Assembly (NCBI RefSeq): GCF_014287705.1
Contig: NZ_JACOOY010000017.1
Span: forward strand, 11,035 to 75,034
From: Dorea_D hominis
GTDB lineage: Bacteria > Bacillota > Clostridia > Lachnospirales > Lachnospiraceae
Length of the DNA stretch: 64,000 nt
Direction: 5' to 3'
A program made the translations under genes and the position numbers. The notes under the pieces were generated by a model. The model was not told the DNA's origin and did no database searches. It saw nothing but the letters and a program-made list of their open reading frames with translations. Position 1 is the first letter of the stretch. The number at the start of each line of letters is the position of its first letter. Shown here one piece after another: positions 59,358 through 64,000 of this stretch.

Positions 59358-60464
59358 TTAATTGCTCCCTTCTATGATTTCGTATTTTGAATATTTTTTA
59401 GAATGAATTTCATTGGGTGTTAAGTTTTGTGAGAATGTTCCATTAATATATAATTTATATTCATTGGGGGAGGTATGTAAAATTAAAGTAGGCCCCGGTT
59501 CAGTAGTCATTTTTTCATCAGGTTGTAATATGATAAAATAGGAACTCGCAAATAGTAAAACGGTAATACAGTAACATAGGAAAGTTCTGTTTTTATTTAA
59601 TTTTTTTGTATTCAAGATCATTTCAAAGCGTTGACGAGTCAAGGAATATGCTGAATGATTTACAAATGAAGCAGTTAAATATTTTTTTGAAATTGTAAGA
59701 GAAGTATTTCGTTCTCTTAGTACTTTTAATATTGTTTCTAAATACTTATTTTGCATCTCTAAAGAATAATTTTGAGCTAATTTTGAGTCGCATCGCAATT
59801 CTAACATTTGATCAATATTTTTCCGCAATATATACATAATTGGATTCCACCAAAATAGCGCAGTTAAAAATAATAAAAGCATTTTAATGAAAGTATCATG
59901 TAATTTTATATGTTGTACTTCATGATCTAAGATAAATTTCCACTCATCAGGGGAAAGCATATAATTTGGAAAATATATATGGCATTTATAAAATCCCCAT
60001 ACTTTAGGGACATCTACTTCCGGAGAAATTTTAATAATCACCTTTGGTTGCATATAATTAGAACATAAAGTTTCTAGTGTAGGACATGGTGTACAATTTA
60101 AGTGATTTAATTTATAAATTTCAAGTATAGAAGTAGATAGATAATAAAATAAAAATAAGACAGTTCCTATTCCCCATAATAATAATAAAAATTGATATAT
60201 GTAAAGTTCATTTCCAATTTTTAAAACAAAAAAATATTTTAATGGTCTATATATTTGATGAATATCGATTATTTTTGCGTTATACAGATCAATTGGTAAT
60301 ATGAGTCGTATAAAAGCGAGTAAAGATGAAAGCAAAAGTAAATTTATACCATATCTTATAATAAAAGCTGTTTTATTTCGGTTTAAAATTATAATGAGAG
60401 CAGCAAAATTAAATAAAATAAAGCTACTAAGCAGCGAAAAAATACTGATATTAAGAGCTTTCAT
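59358..60464 (-). CDS. BlaR1/M56-type membrane metalloprotease
   Basis: 368 residues. About four membrane helices (IFSLLSSFILFNFAALIIIL, INLLLLSSLLAFIRLIL, YQFLLLLWGIGTVLFLFYYL, TFLCYCITVLLFASSYFII) surround the zinc protease motif HEVQH (His181, Glu182, His185). The C-terminal extracellular part is only about 55 residues, so the penicillin-binding sensor of BlaR1 is absent. M56 proteases cut the BlaI-type repressor on receiving a signal. It lies 4 bases after the repressor gene. Ligand unknown. Confidence 0.82.
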   Translation of the reverse strand: MKALNISIFSLLSSFILFNFAALIIILNRNKTAFIIRYGINLLLLSSLLAFIRLILPIDLYNAKIIDIHQIYRPLKYFFVLKIGNELYIYQFLLLLWGIGTVLFLFYYLSTSILEIYKLNHLNCTPCPTLETLCSNYMQPKVIIKISPEVDVPKVWGFYKCHIYFPNYMLSPDEWKFILDHEVQHIKLHDTFIKMLLLFLTALFWWNPIMYILRKNIDQMLELRCDSKLAQNYSLEMQNKYLETILKVLRERNTSLTISKKYLTASFVNHSAYSLTRQRFEMILNTKKLNKNRTFLCYCITVLLFASSYFIILQPDEKMTTEPGPTLILHTSPNEYKLYINGTFSQNLTPNEIHSKKYSKYEIIEGSN

Positions 60465-60467
60465 AGG

Positions 60468-60836
60468 TTATTTCCTCGATTTAATTAAATTTTCTAATTC
60501 AGTTAGTTCAGAATCTGAGAAAGAGCCTTCTTGTATCAGTTGTGAAAATACTTTATATGGTTCAGCATTTTTTGTAATGTTCATTAATAGATTTGAAAAG
60601 TAGAACCGTCCTTTCTCTGTAGGCGCAAAAGTACGTCCAAATCCTTTTCCAGTACGTATGAAACCTGCTTCATAGATAGCCCCCTTTTTTAATAAACTGT
60701 TCAATAAAATATGAATAGAACCATCTTTCCAAGGTTTGTTTTCTAAGGCATGGTTTAAAATTTCTGATTTTGATAATGGTTTATCTGCATCTAATAATAT
60801 TTCTAAAATATTAGATTCACTTTTGGTCAATTCCAT
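60468..60836 (-). CDS. BlaI/MecI/CopY-family repressor
   Basis: 122 residues. The winged-helix domain begins LTKSESNILEILLDADKPLS and continues SIHILLNSLLKKGAIYEAGF; the C-terminal dimerisation helix ends SDSELTELENLIKSRK. The start follows AAAGGAGG. It pairs with the M56 protease gene. No beta-lactamase is in the window, so the target is either this operon or the divergent peptide-modification locus at 61470. Confidence 0.85.
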   Translation of the reverse strand: MELTKSESNILEILLDADKPLSKSEILNHALENKPWKDGSIHILLNSLLKKGAIYEAGFIRTGKGFGRTFAPTEKGRFYFSNLLMNITKNAEPYKVFSQLIQEGSFSDSELTELENLIKSRK

Positions 60837-61286
60837 AAAACAGTACCTCCTTTCTAGTTAAAGTATATAATAAAAAATACATTATTACAATGATATAGAT
60901 ATAATAATAAAAAAAAATGCAATTATAAAAATATTAATCAATAATACTATTGACATTTCATTAAAATAATTATATGGTTTGGATATAAATTAACGGAAAA
61001 ATGTATTATATTGTTAGAATTAACCAAAAACTTTGAAAATATAAATAAGAAAATAGAGTGGGACTAGTGATTAGAATTAAAAAATGAGAAATTGTATTAA
61101 TAAATCATAATAACGAAATATAAATCGATGGGTTTTGGTAATTTGTTTATAATTGGGGGAAGGTGTATAAGAATAAAATATTTAGATATTGCAATAATTG
61201 TATTGCTGAAACAAGGCATGTCAATTATACATAGGCGGAACGTAAACAAATAATATGTTAAATACTTTAGAGAAAGGGATTACAAA

Positions 61287-61400
61287 ATGAAAAGAGAGAA
61301 GATTACACAATAATTAAAAAAGGCAATTTATTTATCAGAAAGAAGTATTGGGAAAGGTATACCGGCATTGTCTCAAAAAGTAATTAAATCTGAAAATTAA
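61287..61400 (+). pseudogene. Short peptide gene interrupted by one stop, possible precursor relic
   Basis: AAAGGG lies 8 bases before ATG 61287. The frame reads MKREKITQ, a TAA stop, then LKKAIYLSERSIGKGIPALS and 8 more residues to a second stop at 61398. With one base change (CAA to TAA) it would be a 37-residue peptide just upstream of a peptide-modifying radical SAM gene. It lacks the Cys repeats expected for a CXXX target. Could also be chance. Confidence 0.3.
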
Positions 61401-61438
61401 AAAAGGTTAAATTTTAGATATTTTACGAAGGGAGGTTG

Positions 61439-61460
61439 TGTACATATTTGATTATGTACA
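61439..61460. promoter_or_regulatory. Dyad TGTACAT-N8-ATGTACA before the radical SAM gene
   Basis: Perfect 7-base arms end at the ribosome site (AAAGGA, 61460-61465). It may be a repressor operator or a translation-control hairpin. An 11-codon frame (GTG 61438) spans it and ends inside the radical SAM start (ATGA). Confidence 0.4.
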
Positions 61461-61469
61461 AAGGAAAAG

Positions 61470-63617
61470 ATGAGTAAAAATTACACAATTGGAAAACAGG
61501 TAGAATCGTGGAAAGGGAATACAGCACAGTCACTTACTTTTATTGTTACAGCAGATTGCAATTTAAGATGTAAATATTGTTATATTACACATAAGTCATC
61601 AAATAAAAGAATGTCGTTCGAAGTGGCAAGGAAATTTATAGATTATGTTTTAAATTCTCCAATACACAAGCAGGAAGCAGTCATTTTAGATTTTATTGGA
61701 GGAGAACCATTATTAGAAACTAGGCTAATAGATCAAATTTGTGATTACTTTAAGTTAAAAACTTATAAAATGAACCATGACTGGTTTTGGAATTATAGAA
61801 TTAACATTTGTACAAATGGAGTTAACTATTCGGATGTAGAAGTTCAACGGTTTATAAAAAAGAATTATGGAAAATTATCGTTAGGAATTACAATTGATGG
61901 AACAAAAAAGAAACATGATTTGCAGAGAGTATTTCCTGACGGGTCTGGATCTTATGATGTAATTAAGAAAAATATTCCGTTATGGTTAGAACAATTTGAA
62001 GGAGCTACAAAAGTAACATTTGCAAGTGAGGATTTATGTTATTTAAAGGAAAGCATTATTGAATTATGGGAAATGGGAATAAAAGATATTGCGGCCAATG
62101 TTGTGTTTGAGAATGTATGGAAACCAGAAGATGATAAAATTTTTGAAAACCAGTTAAAAGAGTTAGCAGATTATATTATTGAGAATGATCTGTATGATAA
62201 ATATAGTTGTACATTGTTTGATGATTATATAGGAAGTTGTTATAGTGAAGATGATTTAATTAATACAAGCTGTGGAGCAGGAAAGATGTTAGCAGTAGAT
62301 CCAGACGGTAACTTATATCCTTGTATGAGATATTATGATTATTCGCTTAATAATAAAAAAGGATATGTTATAGGCGATATAGATAATGGAGTCGATTTTG
62401 AAAAAGTACGTCCATTTGGAACGTTAATGTATAAGTATCAAAGTGATGAAGAGTGTTTAAATTGTGATATTGCAACAGGGTGTACATTTTGCCAAGGATT
62501 TAATTATGATGAAGCGGAAACAAATACAAATTTTGTTCGAACAAAATATATATGTAAAATGCATAAAGCACGGGTAAGGGCAAATGATTACTATTTTTCT
62601 TTACTTTTAAATAAAAAGGGAATTGACCGGGAAAGAAAACTTGAACGAAAACGACAAATGTATTTTTTGTTGGCTAATGACGTTCCTTCTATTTGTTCTT
62701 ATAATTGTGGGAAAACTGTGGAAGAGATGTATATGAGTGAAGAACAAATAATGAAAGGGCTAGAATATTGTAGAGAAAATTTTATTACACCTGTATTTGT
62801 TCATGGAAGAAAATTTGATAATTATAATGAATCTAAAAAATATGAGCAGTATACAATTACACATATTTATGCAGCAAATAGGATAGATGACGCAAATCTG
62901 GAAAATGATTCAATTTTGGTATGTGATAATTCTTTTATGGAGGCAGACAAACAAGATAATATTATATTTAATATAAGTGCTGAAGAAATAAAAGGAATGG
63001 CAAAAAAAATAATTTTTTTAATGGGTAAAGTTAATCGAATAAATATTAATATTCAAAATATATCTCCGATGTTTGATTTTTTTACATATGAAAAAGAATT
63101 AGAAGAAATAGCAAATATGATTAATAATTATTTAGTTAAAGAAGGTGTTTTAAAAGAAATTAATATTCTTACGGATATTTTCTTCTTAAAAAAGCATGAA
63201 AATTGTGTGGCAGGTACTGATTTATTAACATATGCACCCAATGGGAAAATATATATTTGTCCGGCGGAATATTTTGAAAATTCAGAGAAGGGAAGTGTTG
63301 GAGATTTAAATACAGAAATAAAAATTCCTAACAGGCATCTTTATACGAAAGAGTATGCACCAATATGCAAAAATTGTTCTGCATATCAATGTGAAAATTG
63401 TTTTTGGATTAATAAAAAATATACTTATGAAGTTAGTGTGTCTCCGAGTTTTCAGTGTAAAAAGGCAATGATAGAAAATAAAATTTCTTATAAATTACAG
63501 AAAAAGATAGGAAGAAAAATAGAATGCTATAACCAACTAGATAATGACGGATTTAAGGATCCATATTTAAAAATGGATGGAGCTGGAACAAATCTTGGTT
63601 ATTATACAGTAATGTGA
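61470..63617 (+). CDS. Radical SAM/SPASM peptide maturase fused to a CXXX-repeat-peptide-maturase-like half
   Basis: 715 residues, ATG 61470 after AAAGGA. The N-terminal radical SAM domain has Cys30, Cys34 and Cys37 (TADCNLRCKYCY) and FIGGEPLLE. Its SPASM part has CGAGKMLAVDPDGNLYPC and CDIATGCTFCQGFNYDEA. This matches the maturase family for CXXX-repeat peptides. The second half (from about 400: SICSYNCGKTVEEMYMSEEQ) ends in another Cys-rich domain: YAPNGKIYICPAEYF, APICKNCSAYQCENCFWINK, which recalls the separate CXXX repeat peptide maturase. Usually these are two proteins; here they are one. A modified peptide product is likely. The precursor was not identified. Confidence 0.8.
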   Translation: MSKNYTIGKQVESWKGNTAQSLTFIVTADCNLRCKYCYITHKSSNKRMSFEVARKFIDYVLNSPIHKQEAVILDFIGGEPLLETRLIDQICDYFKLKTYKMNHDWFWNYRINICTNGVNYSDVEVQRFIKKNYGKLSLGITIDGTKKKHDLQRVFPDGSGSYDVIKKNIPLWLEQFEGATKVTFASEDLCYLKESIIELWEMGIKDIAANVVFENVWKPEDDKIFENQLKELADYIIENDLYDKYSCTLFDDYIGSCYSEDDLINTSCGAGKMLAVDPDGNLYPCMRYYDYSLNNKKGYVIGDIDNGVDFEKVRPFGTLMYKYQSDEECLNCDIATGCTFCQGFNYDEAETNTNFVRTKYICKMHKARVRANDYYFSLLLNKKGIDRERKLERKRQMYFLLANDVPSICSYNCGKTVEEMYMSEEQIMKGLEYCRENFITPVFVHGRKFDNYNESKKYEQYTITHIYAANRIDDANLENDSILVCDNSFMEADKQDNIIFNISAEEIKGMAKKIIFLMGKVNRININIQNISPMFDFFTYEKELEEIANMINNYLVKEGVLKEINILTDIFFLKKHENCVAGTDLLTYAPNGKIYICPAEYFENSEKGSVGDLNTEIKIPNRHLYTKEYAPICKNCSAYQCENCFWINKKYTYEVSVSPSFQCKKAMIENKISYKLQKKIGRKIECYNQLDNDGFKDPYLKMDGAGTNLGYYTVM

Positions 63618-63628
63618 GGAGAAGAAAA

Positions 63629-63799
63629 ATGCTAAAAGTGGGAAAAATTACAGAAGAAGAAAATAAAGAAATATCTGATATACATGAAAAATTGATTGCA
63701 TTAAATAATTTACTACTATTAGAAAATTTATCGAGTGAGATAAATAGTAATTTAAGTGAAGATATAAGAAAATATCAAAATATATTTCTCCTGTACTAA
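63629..63799 (+). CDS. CXXX-repeat modification partner protein, tail displaced
   Basis: It starts at ATG 63629 after GAGGAGAAG, 11 bases from the maturase stop. The N-terminus LKVGKITEEENKEISDIHEK and the following helix fit the small CXXX repeat peptide modification system protein. The frame stops at 63799 after KYQNIFLLY. A copy of its expected continuation (KYQNMFNKWWESKSKKYQWE, then NWVVDFSTGEI) lies on the minus strand at 63782-63929 and begins again on the plus strand after 63929. The gene is thus truncated here by an inversion or a fold-back. Confidence 0.6.
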   Translation: MLKVGKITEEENKEISDIHEKLIALNNLLLLENLSSEINSNLSEDIRKYQNIFLLY

Positions 63800-63929
63800 A
63801 GTCTACAACCCAGTTTCCTTTTTCTCTTCCTTCCCACTGATACTTTTTTGACTTACTTTCCCACCATTTATTAAACATATTTTGATATTTTCTTATATCT
63901 TCACTTAAATTACTATTTATCTCACTCGA
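63731..63929. repeat. 53-bp perfect inverted repeats around a 93-bp inverted segment
   Basis: The block 63731-63783 (TCGAGTGAGATAAATAG... to ...CAAAATAT) recurs inverted at 63877-63929. The segment between them, read on the minus strand, encodes the missing tail of the gene at 63629. Inverting it would restore the reading frame. Confidence 0.8.
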
Positions 63930-64000
63930 TAAATAGTAATTTAAGTGAAGATATAAGAAAATATCAAAATATGTTTAATAAATGGTGGGAAAGTAAGTCA
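63849..64000. repeat. 72-bp perfect palindrome arms at the window end
   Basis: 63849-63920 is the exact reverse complement of 63929-64000, with an 8-base spacer CTCACTCG. The right arm has the gene in its native orientation and continues beyond the window. Confidence 0.85.

Larger units (their letters stand above)
60837..61469. other. AT-rich divergent intergenic region
   Basis: This 633-base stretch separates the BlaI-type operon from the radical SAM gene. It has a TTGACA (60950-60955) without a good -10 box, a short broken peptide frame at 61287-61400, and an 18-codon frame with a CNNC motif at 61162-61218 after a GGGGGAAG site. No standard TACA-N2-TGTA BlaI box was found. Confidence 0.5.

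Noticed and set aside
61438..61473. 11-codon frame overlapping the maturase start
   Set aside because: It has a ribosome site, but the sequence is mainly a dyad and gives no recognisable peptide. It is noted only as part of that regulatory site.

Overview
The window looks like chromosomal DNA of a gut-type, low-GC, spore-forming member of the Clostridia, most likely Lachnospiraceae. The evidence is the MecA, CwlD, BofA, Upp and Tad-pilus genes at the left, strong AGGAGG-type ribosome sites with frequent GTG and TTG starts, and mobile genes of the Tn916/Tn1549 type. No rRNA or tRNA gene was seen.

Host chromosome (1 to about 9105): the 5' end of mecA, a GH18 cell-wall hydrolase, a CwlD-like amidase, TsaC/Sua5, uracil phosphoribosyltransferase, dCMP deaminase, BofA, a convergent Sfp-type phosphopantetheinyl transferase, and the first two genes of a Tad/Flp pilus operon. 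The second, cpaF, is cut off in mid-motif near 9105. The rest of the window appears to be one large integrative and conjugative element (ICE) whose right end is not reached.

Left end and cargo (about 9.1 to 32.3 kb, AT-rich): a five-gene overlapping minus-strand operon has a large serine recombinase, two proteins repeating the recombinase's own C-terminal domain, and two ParB-like proteins. Then come Xre regulators, an MmeI-like restriction-modification protein, a pair of tandem structured-RNA-like units, a Tn554-like unit (three tyrosine recombinases plus TnpC- and TnpV-like proteins), a helicase/DUF2290-like two-gene unit, a membrane-protein cassette between inverted repeats, and a broken nucleotide-cyclase-like gene. 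Two related ~100-residue proteins lie at 9.2 and 26.8 kb.

ICE backbone (about 32.3 to 59 kb, higher GC, all plus strand): ParM/ParR-like segregation, an acidic-tailed DNA-binding protein, a 5-methylcytosine methyltransferase, an amidoligase with a gamma-glutamylcyclotransferase, a large sortase-anchored Cna-B surface protein, MetK, a Toprim protein, an N4/N6 DNA methyltransferase, a palindromic oriT candidate, MobC and relaxase, PcfB-like and ArdC-like proteins, and the type IV secretion set (VirD4, Maff2, VirB6-like, PrgI, VirB4, lysozyme/CHAP). Together these process, protect and export the element and display an adhesin.

Right part (59 to 64 kb, very AT-rich): a BlaI/BlaR1-type regulator pair with a small secreted protein faces left, and a peptide-modification locus faces right. 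That locus has a 715-residue protein joining a radical SAM/SPASM maturase to a CXXX-repeat-peptide-maturase-like half, then a small partner gene whose tail is lost in nested inverted repeats at the window edge.

The best candidates for something undescribed are the recombinase/ParB operon, the tandem RNA units, the helicase/DUF2290-like pair and the fused peptide maturase.
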